This document shows, one piece after another, positions 10,378 through 30,200 of a stretch of DNA of 64,000 nt. Source of the DNA: Takifugu bimaculatus (lineage: Eukaryota > Chordata > Actinopteri > Tetraodontiformes > Tetraodontidae). Under the pieces are notes generated by a model that was given only the letters and a program-made list of their open reading frames with translations, was not told the origin of the DNA and did no database searches. Made by a program: the position numbers and the translations under genes. How positions within the stretch are numbered: the stretch's first letter is position 1; the number at the start of each line of letters is the position of its first letter. Where the stretch lies: the NCBI GenBank assembly GCA_004026145.2, contig CP034991.1, forward strand, positions 15,987,214 through 16,051,213, given 5' to 3'.

Positions 10378-11498
10378 TTATTATGAAACAACATCGGGAG
10401 CAGATCAAACAGTTGTTACACGGTGTTTTTTGGCCATAAAGTCCCTTTTCCATGTCCTGACATCCCTGCACAGCTGGCACTCTGCAGCTTCTGCTCTGTC
10501 ACACCTTCTAGGAGCTGAGCCTCCATCTGGAGTGTATCCTCCCCACTCCCTGTGAGTTTAGTGCCCGTTCAGTCGAGCAGCTCAAAGTAAATCTTATATG
10601 GCATGTCTCAGTGAGTGGAGGAGGCGTTAAACTGGAGTGCCTGATCATTAAAGACATGCAAGAAAAAGCCCAATTACACAAAAAAGTCCTTCACACACAA
10701 GCAGTTTTCTCAGGGCTGAACCAAAATGATAGAATTTGGACATTAGCTCATGATGAGTGAAACTAAGAATCCTTTAATGCAGTGGAGCACCAGTGGAAGG
10801 AGCCATTTGTCTTTTATTTTTCTAAAACCTGAATTTTGAATGCAACACCAGAAGTGTTTGCACTGATTTCACACTACAATTGTCCAAATTATAGTCAACA
10901 GAAACAACAGTGCAAGTCGTTTATATTCTGTAATTTCGGAAAAGAAGTACAGAAGTAGGTGAGTAAGGAAAGTAGATCAGTCAGCACACACCTACAGGTC
11001 CTATCTACAACTTCTTTCAGTCACTTTTATTTGATAAAAAGATCACTGGTGATAATGAAGGATAGGATGAAAAATCAAACCATTTCCTGCTCTGCAAAAA
11101 TTAAATACTTCAGAAAAACAATTCTAGGGAACAGGGCTATTTAACACGAGTGACTGATACAGAAGAAAGTTAACATTACTGAATATTTGCATCTAACTTG
11201 TCGTGTGGACAGTTCCAGAGCTTTTTGTTTTCAGCATTAAGGAAGGACAAGAAGGAGACTCATGGCTGAGGAGGAAGAGGAGAAGGGAGAGAAAGCTGTC
11301 TGGTTCTCAGAGAGTCCTGGATGCAAAAGGATGCTGCCCTCCAACTGCCATGTGCAGGGAGGACAAGTGAGGGTGGGAAGAAAGGGGTGGAAGGGGTGAG
11401 CAAGAAGACCGAGTGAGGGGAGGGACAGTAGAGGTGACAGAAACATGACATTTGATTGAGCGAGTGAGATGGGGCTTATAGGTGATCTCATCGGGTGC
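10378..11498 (-). other. ube2l3: Presumed UBE2L3 3' UTR
   Basis: On the minus strand an AATAAA is present at 10378-10383 (plus-strand tttatt). This gives a UTR of about 1.1 kb after the stop codon at 11499-11501. No other coding feature is supported. The gap to the YDJC signal at 9904 is under 500 bp, so the two genes end tail-to-tail. Confidence 0.45.
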
Positions 11499-16688
<5,190 letters not shown>

Positions 16689-18633
16689 CTTGTTATGTGT
16701 TCCCAGAATGCACCGCGGCTGGCGTGCTGAGGACCAGCCATCGGCCGCAGCACAAACGTTCATTCAGACTTTCGGAAGCTCGTTTTTTAATCAGTTAGTT
16801 TGCAGTAAATTCTCTCAATCATGCGCTTCAACTATAAACTTGATCTCTGCCGCGTTAACTACATTAATATTGGAATAGGATATTTATAGGTTAGAATGGG
16901 ATCTTATAGAATGTTATATATGGATAATGTCTAGATTTGACCTCTACGTTGTCTCTCAGCTTCTTTTTATTAAATGAATCTTTATTTCTATAGTGTCAGT
17001 TACAATCACATCATTAGAGTCAATCCAAAGTCCCTTAAAGTCAGCATTTAGCCTAATCTAAAAAAATATTTCAGACATAAACCAACTAAATAAAACACAA
17101 AACTAAGGCAGCGTTATCAAAGTAAATGGAACTAAAAACAAGAAAGAAACAAAATCAGATTTTAGATTTTTTTAAAAGTAAAGTTAAATGTTACAAACTA
17201 AAATACAACTAAGGTAACAAACTATTTCAATTTTCCCATTGAGAATATCATCCTAAATTAACTGAATTGTTGAAGGAAAACAGGATATCACAGTATCAAT
17301 AACAGACAAAAGTGGTTATTTGATTATTATTTGAATCGTTGTGACTTTTCAAATTAAAATGTACATTCACCACCATTGTTCTTGCAAGGTCTGCAAGTGT
17401 GCAGAAACGTTGATGTAAATTGTATTATCGCATTATATTTTATATGTTATTCTACACAATTTGAAACCGATATCTGAGCTGTTCTGCTGGAAGCATATGG
17501 ACTGATATTTTTCAGATGCCAGCACGATAATAAAGCTATTCATGCAAAACATCTACAAATTCCATCCATTTTCTAACAATTTCTTCTCTTACGGGGATCA
17601 CGCTGAGCTGGAGCCTATTCTAGCTGCCTTTGGAGGAAATGTGGGGTCAAAGCAAGTTGCAGTTCATCGCAGGACCAGAATAGAAAGACACACAACCATT
17701 TACGCTCACACACACACAAACAATTCACCCCAAATTCACGTGTTTTGACTGTGGGAGGAAACTGGAGATTCTGGAGAGAAACCATGTGGAGATGAGGTAG
17801 AACATGCAATCTCCACAAAGAAAACCAGGGGAATGAAACCCACAACCTTCTTGCTGTGAGGTAAGAGTGCTAACCACTGTACAATAGTTCCATCATATCT
17901 AAAAACTCAATGCCTTGAAACAAACAGTAAATAAACTAGTGGGATGAAGCTGTATCTACAAGCTTTGGTAAAGATTCCATTTCAGAGTAAATCAACAGAT
18001 GTGACAAAAGAAAAATACGAGTGAGCTTTAATATGGTCTAGAACTCGATGCTAAAAACAATTTAAAGGTGTTCATTAGCCACACACCTATACGTTTCAGG
18101 TCTAATTCACTTCACTTTATCCATCAGGACATACAAAAGGCATGTTTCTGTTTTAATTGTCCTTTTATACTTGATCCACTGCCTCATCGATCGGTCATTC
18201 ATTTGGGCCCAAAGACTCCCACCGTATGCGTTTTCTTTAGTTCCGAGCATCATATACATCATGACTGTTAAATTCTGTAAATAACCAGCAGTCTGCCTTG
18301 ATCTGAAGTTGAAATGGGGGCACTCACATTGTCTACAAGGTGGTCCATTAGGAAAGCAGACATTGCCAGCAGGTGTATAAATGCAATGTTTAAGTCTGTA
18401 ATGCAAGTTGATTGTCAAAATGACAAGAAAAGTAAAGTTGTAGGTAAATAAAATGAATAAAAGCAAAAATTGAAGCCGATATAACAGATCACTAAAAATA
18501 AAGATGTCACAGAGTTGACAAAATATGAGAAAATTCAGTTCATACAGATTGAAAATAACCTTTATGATTCAATTCTCCATATGGCCTTTGTTGATAATCT
18601 TGCTATTTACGCCAGGCTGAGAAGGTTGAAAGT
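16689..18633. other. Intergenic interval between UBE2L3 and AK6
   Basis: The first part (16689-16900) is the likely UBE2L3 promoter. A short LINE-tail fragment in antisense orientation (tgaatctttatttctatag) lies near 16972. A tRNA-derived SINE occupies 17560-17885. I see no gene in the remainder, which holds the AK6 3' flank. Confidence 0.45.
17560..17885 (-). mobile_element. Degenerate tRNA-derived SINE, minus orientation
   Basis: Read on the minus strand, the head has an A-box-like tggttagcactctt and a B-box-like ggtttcattcc. A body follows that contains the complements of 'ggagattgcatgttctacctcatctcc' style fish SINE sequence and 'gactgtgggaggaaactggag'. The plus-strand left end is ccatccattttctaacaatt. 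It is clearly diverged from a consensus. Confidence 0.65.
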
Positions 18634-20421
18634 TTAGTTATGATCCTTCATCCACTGCTGAGTCCACTGCACAATCTGTGCCAGGTTGTGCTCCAGATCC
18701 TCAGGTGTGTTGCTCAGCAGCTGGTGAACAATTTCCTCACTGTATGCCTCCATAGCCTCCTCATAGATGGTTTGGAAAATTTCACACTGCACATTGTCCT
18801 GCAGCTTTTTCCCCGTGTATCCCCTGACAGGGAAGGCAGACAGTTAGAGAAAAGAAAATTACACCTTTACAAATACAAATCTTAAAGAATTAATTTCACT
18901 GTACAGCATGAGACTAAAATGGAAGTACCTGCTCTCCAATCGTGTGTACAGCTGGGTGTTATCTGTGCGAAGGACAAATACAATATTGAACCAGCGCTGT
19001 GGGAACAAGTCACACCCATGATAGTCCACAATAACACCACCTTCTTCCATCTTGTCTTCTAGCTCGTCCACCACCTATGAAGACACACTGTTTGCATGAG
19101 ACATCCACAAATCTACTTGTATTATGAGTAGAAATTAAATACATTTTTAAATGATCTAAAACTCTGTGACACCACAAAGGTGGTGTGGACATCTTAACCA
19201 AGTCTTTATATGTTAACTTTGATATTTGACACTGCAGTGAGTTAGCTACTGGGCACGCACTGGTGGCAATTTGGGGCCCATCCTTATTTTTTGTCAATTT
19301 TCAGAAGTAGGATAAAAACTTGCTTGTGGTACTCACTCTGTCCTCATCCAAGATAGGACACTCATATTCTTCATCATAACCATCATATAATTGTCCTGAG
19401 ATGAAGAATCATGAAAATTGTAAGTAAGATTATAATCTCATTAAGCATCTGTATTCATTTACACAATCTTTTAAATCATTGATTGAAAAATGTTATCTTC
19501 AATTTGGTATTAAAGAGAGGAACACATAAAACTGCAGCACTGAGGACCTTAAAACAAAAGCTTGGTTTATACGTTGTTTACGCAGATTTTTCTTGTGTTT
19601 TTTCACCTTCCTGAGACAAATCTCCTACATTAACATAAGTTAGACCCGTCCGCTCAGCCAGCTCCTTTCCTAAGGTAGTTTTTCCAACACCAGGTGTTCC
19701 TGTGCCAGACAAAATTCAAAATTTAAAAAACATAAAGATGTTTGGGCAAAATATTAAAAACACATTCAAGACATTTGTGCCATCTCCCACTTCATTTCAC
19801 GCCCTATCTCATTCCTTCCTTTATCAATTGCTGGGCTGTTCTTCACTAGTACAATAACAATTATACATGATAATATTTGTTAGCTCAAAGTCACATTTCA
19901 TGATACCAATCTATTCAAAAGATAATTGGTAGTAGTTTTACTTGCATTATTACAATTGAAAGTAAAACAGGTGTAATGGAGATATAGACAACTGCCAAAA
20001 TTTTAATTCTTACATGCCTTCACCACAAATGTTCCTTCCTATGATGTCTCCAAGGTACATTCTAGAAGGTATATATATATTTTATTTTATTTTTTACAAT
20101 GAACGCTGTTGCAAGTTGTTCCTACTGCCGCTCTCCTCTCTCACGGAGTTGCTTTTCCATTAAGACTACAAAAGGCTGCCCAAATATCATAAGACAAATT
20201 ACCAAGGGGGCTCTACTGACATTAACCATAACTATGCATTATCCCTGCATAGTATACATGAAGTAATTCTAAACATGCCCAGATGGTCAACTGGAAAATA
20301 TACATTTCGTGACTGTTATTATTTTGAGAAGAGCAGTGCGATAATAACTATGCCAACTGTTCAGCGAACATCGCTTTATTTTACCTGTTAACAGAATGTT
20401 TGGCCTCTTCACCATTGTCAT
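18634..20421 (-). CDS. ak6: Adenylate kinase 6 (hCINAP family), five coding exons
   Basis: Exons in transcript order are 20385-20421, 19607-19699, 19337-19395, 18929-19074 and 18634-18823. They join to 174 residues, essentially the human length. The enzyme is a nuclear NMP-kinase-fold protein with adenylate kinase and ATPase activity, implicated in ribosome maturation (Fap7 homolog). The Walker A loop GTPGVGKTT is built across exons 1 and 2. Further family blocks are YVNVGDLSQE, YDGYDEEYECPILDEDRV, VDYHGCDLFPQRW and QCEIFQTIYEEA, with a C-terminus QWMKDHN. Two in-frame ATGs begin the frame (20421 and 20415), and the choice does not affect the domain. The gene is divergent from RAD17, a conserved vertebrate neighbour. 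Confidence 0.96.
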
Positions 20422-21273
20422 AACACGAGTTTGGACCAAATTGTGATATGAGGACAGCAACCTTAAAAACACGACAATAAAATTAAACCGAAATAATAAT
20501 AACTTCTTAAAATGTACGATAAATATGACAAACAAACCCGTAAACGTGTGTCAAACAGAAAACGTGGGTTCCTCTTTTGGCCAGTATTACACAGTTTATA
20601 AAAACACATGTGCACGTTTTACGTTAGTTTTACGTCAGTGAACAGTTTACGGCTGTGGGAGTAAATAATAGTTGTTTCCGTTTATTTTAGTTGGTCAAAG
20701 AAAGAAAAGAAGAAGAAAATACTGTTCTTAATGTATTATAAATTTACCTTGTGTCGTAAATTTTAACTTTCGTGGCTCGAACTCGGGTCCTTAGCAACAG
20801 GAACAAGGAAGGAAACAGCGACATCCCTTTCAAACACGCTGAAATCTGAACGGTGAGTTAAAACAGGGAATCATCAGCCTTTCATCAGCTAATATCAGTT
20901 AAGGTCAACCGGTGTCACATTCAATTATCTGATGCGAAAGAAATGCACGCACATGTGCACTTAATCAGGCCGCTGTGAAATAACAAAAGAGAGCCAAACT
21001 ACAATTCATTATTTCGATGGAGCAGAATTTAATAAACATATGCATCTCTGTTGTGCACATCGCTACGCTGCTGTTATTGTGTTATACAGTTTCTTTGTTT
21101 GCTCTGTTATTTCCACATGTTCGAAATAAAGTTTTCAAAATCCTGTGAACAGCATGATACCTGTGTTTTTGACTAGGGTTTGTTGTATTGAGCGGACATC
21201 ACTACACTGCATCGTTGGTTCTCTGGGTCTGTGTTTTAACTTTTACCATCAATGCCAATTAGCATGGTAAAGG
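20422..21273. promoter_or_regulatory. Shared AK6/RAD17 divergent promoter interval
   Basis: About 850 bp separates the two start codons. A donor-like cg|gtgagt at 20851-20853 followed by an acceptor-like tag ending near 21262 suggests a non-coding first RAD17 exon around 20800-20852. Some CpG-containing sequence lies near 20630-20860. The promoter role is inferred from the head-to-head layout. Confidence 0.55.
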
Positions 21274-24200
21274 ATGGACTGGCTCACTGTGGGGGATAAA
21301 GCTGCTGCAAAAAGGGTGAGTAAACAATGTTTTCAGCTTAAATGTGCACTTTCCAGATATTCCTAAATAAGTGACATGAAGTGTCTAGAGGCTAGGGCTT
21401 ACATGGTGCACAGGTACAGGCTGTGCAGAGATGGTATTGTTGGTCCAAGGGACCCTGTTCTACTCATTTCACGCCTTCATTTAGTGTGGATATTGACCCC
21501 ACACTTCAATTTCACACTGCACATTTGAAAGTGGATCAAGCTCTGGGGACATCACGCAGTTGCAAAAGCTGCTCTTTTTGGATGGCATTGCCTAAAATTT
21601 ACATTGACAAGAAAGACAAAAATAAGAGGAAGAACAAAACCCGGCCCTTAAATTGGCCAGAAATCCATCCCTGTTCATTTGGTTTGTTCACCACAAAAAC
21701 AAACAAAGATCATGGACATCCGCACCTCCTCACTGTTCCACATCTGCCAGCAAGCCATTTTCTAGATGTGTTATTTCCAATTAACTTTTGCTCTATGTCA
21801 CTTTGTTTCACTGAATAGTCCATCTGCATTCATGCTGTAAGCAAATTGCCTAAGCGTTTAAGTGTAAGGGAACCAAGATCCCCATTTACAAGTGGACTAG
21901 AATTCACTTGTATGTTCTGCATGATATTATTATATTTTAGGTGATTATTATTTCTTATCTGATTAAAGTGCACCAAACTCTTCCTGGTGTGAAAGCACCC
22001 TAACATACTTTACAGTTCTAGGTTCCTGTGCTTTTGAGTGATAACTACACTAGGAAACTCTTTTTAGACAGTTTCAGGTGGATAAATGATTAATTTCTGC
22101 TAACTTGGTTACTCTTTATTGTTTTGTAACAGCATAACCGCTGGGTAGATCCGTCCTTCACCGATTTACCCCTGCAGCATAGAAATGAGGTCAAACAGCC
22201 CAGAAAGAGGAAGGGAGATGCCAGCTCTTCAGATCAAATATTTTACCGGCCGAATAAGCAATCACAGACAGATGAGGATGAGCCCTGGGTTGACAGATAC
22301 TCACCATCTTGTCAGGTTTGTGCCAGTTTGCATTTGATTACATTTGATTAAGAAAATTTTCACTGTTAGGGCATTGAGGATGATGGAGGCATTTAGGAAT
22401 ATTCCAAGGGGTCTTTGACAAGAATCTGACAACAGTTAATATATGTGTGTTCATCTACACATACCGGTAATTTTACCAACAACTGAATAATGAGTTGTTT
22501 CTTAAATTACTTAGAATTCAAAGTAAAAAGGTATTTTGTTAGGTATAGCTATTTATTATACCTAATTATGACCTTTTGCTCATTAGGTATTTTGATATTC
22601 TACTACTTAACAGTGTCCCTGCTGATAATGAGACACTTTTCAGTTATTTAGTGTTTTTCTTTTTTAATCAGTTAACTAACCTGCTAACGGTGACAATGTC
22701 TGTTTCTCTCAGGCTGAGTTAGCTGTCCACAAGAAGAAGATTGAAGAGGTGGAAAACTGGTTAAGAATTCATACTACCACATCAAAGGTGCTTTACTTTA
22801 TTTTCATTGCCTGTTAGCACAACCTGAACTGTTTCATCCTGTTTAGTTTTTCCTCCACTTGTCCACGTCCAGGTTACGGGAGTAGTGATTTCATTTGTTA
22901 AGTCCAGACCACCCTCTCCACAACTTCCCCATCCAGGTTCTCAAGGGGAACATCAATGGTCTTGTCTTGGCTGTAAATGCACAAAACACCTCTCCACACA
23001 TCTGGAAGACATCCTGACCAGATGCCCAAACCACCTCTGCAGGCTCCTCTCTATATGGAAAAGAAGCAGCTTGAGGCTTTTGAAAAATCTACATTTTTAA
23101 TCTGCCACCAAGGCTTTGCTCTGGTGCATACACGTAAACAACAATCAGGACACATTCCATGAAGAAATCCTCTCATTTACCAGTTAGAACTCCAGTGTCA
23201 AGACAGTCTCAGGTTTTCTGTCTCTCACCTAGTGCAACTCTAGGAAAGAAGTGACCAGCTCCTATTGAAGAGATTGGAACCATCAAGTTGTGTGTTGATG
23301 GGATGTCACTATATCCTGTTGCCATCACTCAGCCTACACCACCTCAACAAAGCGGTGACATGCAGTGTCCCTAGGGGAAGTTGTTGCAACAGAGGATTGG
23401 GCTCCCAAGGTCCCGCCCTTCTTCTGCTGCCATTGGGGGATGGCAGGGGTCCATGTCACTGTTTTTGGTTGAAATTAAAGGCCTGGTCACTTGCCCCCTC
23501 ACTGATGTGCTCTCTCCCATGGCTAATATAAGATCACCAATAGGCCCTCTCATATGGCTAATCTGTTTGGTGTTTTTGCATTCTGCATTTGGGACTTAAC
23601 CTGCTCTGTCAACATAACTTCAAGGGCCTTTGTGGCACACATAACCCTCCAAAGGCAGGATGGGGTGACAGGGCTTTCAATGAATTGTCAGTAATGAAGG
23701 TATATATGTGTAACTTTATATATTGGATCTATATGGATTAGTTATTTAGTTTTTATTTGTAAGCATTCAGACCATGTGTACCAGATTTTGTGAAAATTAC
23801 CCTACTGGCCTCTGACAATTTGGTTCACTTTGGGTTTCTTGATAGTGCTCAAGACTCTCTGCTGGGGCTTGAGTGAAATTGAAAGTTTGTCTTTATGATC
23901 TACAGGGTGGTATATTGCTGCTTACAGGACCATCAGGCTGTGGAAAGACCACCACAGTCCGTGTTTTGGCGCAAGAGCTGAGCATCAGGATCCACGAGTG
24001 GACAAACTCAAGTAACATGGAGTCATACAGTAGTAGTAGTCAGTATGGTAAGAACTATCCATACATATATAGACATCCCTTCATCCCTTTCACAGGTTCC
24101 ACTTCTCTCTATTCCTTTTATTGTGCCTCTAATTGTCCTTTTTTTTCTCAGAGTTTAGAATGAACGGCTTATCATACAGCTCCCAGTCTGCACAATTCAG

Positions 24201-27200
24201 GGAATTCTTACTCAGAGCCAACAAATATAACTGGTTGAAGATTGTAGGTGATGATGGAACTACAGACAAGAAGCTTATATTAGTTGAGGTATGTAACCTT
24301 AAATATAATTCCAGTAAATACTCAGTTAGATGAGGTTCTCTGTTGATGGGTTATTAAAACTAGACCACGATACTGACCTCTAAATTAAGCTCCTTATGTC
24401 ATCCCTATTTTAAATTTGAACGTAACTCCATGTTTCAAAAACTCATGTTGGAAAATGGATGCTGCAATTTATTCCTCAATAAGGAATTAGCTGACTACAT
24501 CCATTCTCTGGGTGGCATATTCAGAACTGACTGACTCTGAATAAAGCTACAAAGCTCATCCAGCCTTTGTTACTTCCAGGTAGACTATTGTAATTCAGTG
24601 TATTCAGGATGTCAGAGTTATATTTTGAGATGCCTCCAGCTGACCTCGGTTAGTTGGAGGGATCACATTACCCTGTGCTTTAGGAGCTGAAAAACTTTCT
24701 TTTTTACCTTTGTTTGGATGTACAATGTATTTTCTGTATTTCAATGTAAAATGCAGACATGTCATTGCAGTGAAAACTGATGTGAGTATTTTCTAATTTC
24801 TGTATCACAAAGATCTGCCTGCACACACACTTCATCACTGCTTTTGCGACTGGAAATGGTGCTTACATGTAAAAAGGAAACAAAACTCAGATTCAGAAAC
24901 ACACCACCTTGTCTTATTGTGGTCCCTAGTCTCAATTTATTTAAAGATGTTGTAACAACATGATAACTGTTATGACAGTGGTCCAGCATCACATTTGAAA
25001 GTGCCATTATTTCACATGGTATAATATTAATTACAACTACTGTATAAGCAGCTCATTTTGTTTACTGGGCAATATCAGATCAATTATCCTGCATTCAATT
25101 ATCTATCAAAATAATTTCTTTGTATTCATGCCTGACTTATTCTAGTTATTACTTGTCCTCTCTAAGGATTTTCCCAACCAGTTCCTCAGACAACATGGAA
25201 GCCTGCATGATATCCTGAGGTAAAGTCATGTGTCACTCCTAATATAAATGCTTTCACACCAGCCCATTTTAAATGTGGTCACAAAAGTGCCTCTAGAACT
25301 TTTTAGACCTTTTATTTTTGTAATCATGTTGCATTTTATTTTTGTTTAAAGCATTATCTGAAAACATACTGGCTAATATTAACAACAACAACAATAATAA
25401 TGACAGAATGAAGAAAGCCAACTAGTCCTGCACTCTCTGTAGCCCACCCACTGGTAAAATGGGCTAATTAATTCAGTAATTTACATATATCGGCCTCCTC
25501 TGCATGAACCAAAACCCCCACCCCCCCAAGAGATCCATCCAGTGTAAACAGTGGCACAAGGCCAGACACCCCCACCCTGCATCCCCGCCTGCCTCTCTCC
25601 TCATTTAGGCCTGTCCTAAATTTCATCGGGACTGGCTTCTGGTGGCTAAAATTCTGCACCAAGGTGGAATTCGGGGAAGGAGACCTCAGATCCAGTATTA
25701 GGTGTCCAATAAAGCGTATACAAAATCGCCCAAAAGCAGCATAACATGCGCCTTTAATACCCCAAAGTGATGTAGTGAGAATATAACTTTTCCATTGTTT
25801 TTTGCAATTCTTTTTAAAAACCAAAAAACTCAATTAAATATTGACTTGTAGACAATTTGCTTTGACACTTTTTAGTATGGGGTCCATGCAATTCCCTTTG
25901 TTATCTTTGGGATGTTGTAGAGCTTGATTTGAGTCCAGCTGTAATAAATTCAATTGTTTGAAGATTATTTGGGGGAAAAAAAGAGAAGTTTCCAGACAGA
26001 AGCTTCTCCTGCCCAATTCCACCCCTATACTGAATCATGGTGAAGCAGAATAATCCCTGGGGATGTTATTTCAGAGACTGAAACAGATTATCTTGGCACA
26101 CATCCAAGACAACATAGGATTGTTTGGGGGACAATTCTTAATGTCTACGAGGGGACCATTCACAGCCCAGACCTAAAAAAATGTAACATTTATGGAGAGA
26201 CTTGAAACGTAGCTGTACGCTGACAGCCTCCATTCAGCCTGACAGAGATTGAGATGATCTGCAGAGAAGAATGTCAGCATATCCTCAAATCCTGCCCAAA
26301 TTGCATTTTTGTACATAAAATATATACATTCAAAAAGTAGTAGGAAAAAGTATATAATCTGCAAGAGGTCCTACCTCTGAGGGATCCCTCTCCTTGACAC
26401 GTACAGACGTGCAGTCGATGCCACATATACAGAGAAGTTCATAAACTTCAGCAACATGTCAACATTTGTTACATAAAATTTACATTACAAAGTTACATAA
26501 AATATTGACACTGATGATAAGGCACATTACATCTGCAAGGAAAATAGAAACTGTAAAAGCAGAAGCAAAAATGGCAATAACAACCACAGTAATTGAATAG
26601 CAAACCTCTTTCTAAAATTCTCTTTTCAATTTCCTGGGAGTTTAGATTAATTTGGAGTTGGATGGTCATCATGTATTTGCAAATGTCGTGTGTTCTACAG
26701 GCAGTTTGTGAGGAGCAGCCGATGCCCACTGGTCTTCATAATGTCAGACAGTGTCAACAGAGACAGCAGCTCACGCTCTCTTTTCCCCAAAGATCTCCAA
26801 GAGGAGCTGAACATCACTAATATCAGGTTAGTTAATGCAAAAACAACATCTGTCCTCCCCCTTCTCCTCTGCCCTTCAGCAGCAGCTCACCACCTATGAG
26901 CCTGGTCCTACTGAAGGTTTCTTCCTCTGAGAGGGGAGTTTTTCCTTGCCACTGTTGCTTGTTGGGGGATGGGGGTTTAGGGTCTGGGTTTCTGTAAAGT
27001 TTCTAGAAACAATTTTGATTGTAACAGATGCTATAAAAACTAAAGAGATAATGAATTGGATTTGTAGTAGATCAGTGCTAAAATGTAATATAATCATATT
27101 TTGCCTGCGATCAATTTTTAGTAATAAGTATTCTGATATTTAATTCATAGATCATGTCATTTGATAGGTGTCAAGTGTGTCTGTTTACTAAAATATCCAA

Positions 27201-30200
27201 TTGTTCCAATAGCTGCTTGTCGAATTTAGGAATGTTCTTTTCAGAATTTTTTTTTAGCATTCTTCATTATTATTATTCAACAAAAATTTAATTCTAGTGT
27301 TTTACACTGAGTGTCTGTGATAGACCTTTGTTGTTTTGGGTTTTTTTTGCCACCAGTTTTAATCCTGTGGCTCCGACTGCAATGATGAAGGTTTTGACTA
27401 GAATTTCAACTGTGGAGGCAGGAAAGGTGAGCAGAATTCTTGATGCTGATGACATATTTGATTTTTATGTATACCCTGCAATATATATTTCCTCTAAGCA
27501 GAGCTGTGGGAAGATGTGTGTCTTGGACGCGGCAGCTTTGGAATCACTGTGTTCAGGAAGCTCAGGAGATATTCGCAGTGCACTCAACAGCCTTCAGTTT
27601 ATTTCATTTCCAGGTGTGTTGTCACACCACACACACAGTAGATCATGCATAGTTTTATTTTAATGTTTGACAATCCTTTTATACATGTCAACAGATAAAG
27701 CACTGTGGACTAGAAAAGACAGACATGTTCCTTCTGGAATAAAGCAGATGAAGAAGAAAAGGTCTAAAAAAACAAAACAGATGGATCAAGAACCTGCTAT
27801 TGGGGGCAAGGATGCGTCTCTATTCCTGTTCCGAGCTCTGGGAAAGATCTTGCACTGCAAACGTGAGTTATTTCTCTATAAACAATCCTTCCCTCCTTTT
27901 TGGGTCCTCACTGAATTTCTGTGTGACACTCTGACATCTTTACTGCAGTACTGGTAAAATTAAGCTTTCATTGCACCTCTTCAATAAAATTCAGGTTTTT
28001 CCAGCAGAAAATCCTGGATTAGAAGTACATGATGGATATTGATACATTGTTTAGTCATTGCATTCGTTTCTGATCATCAGGAGGGAATCATGGAAGTCCT
28101 GAAGCAGCTCAATGTGCTCCTGGACCTGCTCTACCATCTCACTTGGCTCATCATCAGAGGGATCCATTACTAATCACCCCTGAGGTTTTTTTTTCATGTT
28201 TTGGTTTATTTACCTTTAACTGATAGCCAACAGCAACACGCTAGATTTAACGCTCATGTTAACTTGCCTTCTGGACAGATGGTTGTTGAGCATTCACACA
28301 TGTCTGGGGAAGTCTTCAACCTGTATCTCCATCAGAATTACCTGGATTTCTTTTCTGAGGTGGATGATGTGGCCCAGGCCAGCAAGTATCAGTCTGATGC
28401 CGACCTTCTTGCTGCCAATTGGATGGTCAGTCTTTTCTAACCATTTTATGTTTCACATTTACAGTATTTGCTGGCTTGACGCACTACATTTGTGTGTGTT
28501 GATTCACTTCAGTGTAGCAATGCAACCATTTTTATTGCTTAATTTCAATAAGTGCATGTCTGACGTAGTACTCTGACTGTGTTGTGTCCAGACTCGCAGC
28601 ACCATGAGGGATTATGGGTCATCAGTGGCTACCAGAGGAATTCTTTATTCCAATACTCGGCACACTTCTGTTGGCTTCAGACCACTGTACAAACCGAACT
28701 GGCTACTGGTCAACAAGAATGTAAGGAACTTCTAAGCTGCAATGTTTTGTATTTGTATATCAGTTAACAACAATTAGTTCAGGGAATCATGAACTCGGGA
28801 AAAGAGAGAAACATTAAACAGAATTAGTTACAGTGTTGTAAATACAGTCTATGCTGAGGAATTAATGTTAATGAAACTGATTTTTGTTTTTTATTATATT
28901 AGCACCAAGAGAACTGTCTGGCTGCTCAGTCTCTGTTTGGGAGCTTCTGTTTAACGCCTGTGAGTCTGCAGACTGAACTGCTGCCATACCTCCCCAAACT
29001 CAGCAACCCTCTGAGGAATCAAGGTACGCCCCCATACTCCCGTGCACGTGACCTTCTGCTCATTGTGCTTTCTATTATCTGTTCTTGATTGCAGTCAATG
29101 TTCCCTCTCAGCTGCGCACTTGCGCAATTGCGCACTGCTTGCAGATACTCAGCGCACAAGAAAATCTATGCAGCACACAAAATAAAATTCAACAGAAACA
29201 TATTAATTAATATCTAATTTTAGAACTGATATAATCTAGTTAATTAGACCAGTAATATTGTTTTCTGTACCATTGAGTGAAAAACTGAGTGTACCAACCG
29301 AGTGAGATTTTTTCCCAGGCCAAAGCAGTCCTCTTCCTATGGTTAAAGCAGGACTCTCACATATAACATAGTACACATCTCATGAAAAACAAGATTTTTG
29401 TCTTTTTCATTTTATGTGCTGCTGTCATTTGATTCTTTTAATAAGCCATGTAACTTGCTATGATCCAAGGTTTTGAACAAGCATGATACTGGTGTGTGGC
29501 CACAGCGTACCCATCTGATGTTGCTCACAGTGGTCCTCAGTGTGCTCAGGGAACTTGTATGTCTGCTCAGACACATGAAAAATTAGAGGGAACATTGATT
29601 TCAGTATTAATATTTGAGGTTCTATTATATTGGCTTGATTCTTTCATTTTGCACCCGTTGAGTCAAATATGCTTTATTCTTTATATCTAAAATCACAATA
29701 AAGGCCAACAGGTCAATTAAATTAATTAGAAATGAGGATTTTGCTTGATTTTTAAAAATATGAATTAATATTTTCTTACACTGTTCATTTTTGAAATTAT
29801 TAACATATATGTTAATAATAATATGTCACTGTCTTATTTTATTTTGTGTGTTTTGTTTTTCAGCTCAGTTAAGATTTATCAACGATGTGGCTCAAATGTC
29901 TCTCAGAAGATTCCCGTGCAGGTACATGTTATGCCTTCCCATAATCTCTGTAAGATTCTGAGTGAGAGCCTCTCACAAAGATTTTCAACGAATTGTTTGA
30001 TAAGAATACTCTGAACTAGTAGTAGTTAGTATTATTTTTCATCAAGCAACCCAATCTCTGCACCACAGCGTTAGATAATATCCCTCTCAACATTAAACAC
30101 TTAAATCAAGAGCAATCCATCCCTGTATAGATGCTTCATATGAGGCTTTTAGTTTTTTGTATCCTGATTTTTATTGTTTTGTAGTAGAGTATAAAGTTTA

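Noticed and set aside
25468..25833. 121-codon minus ORF in RAD17 intron 6 as a gene
   Set aside because: No recognised domain, no splice context, and it lies next to a decayed Tc1 remnant.
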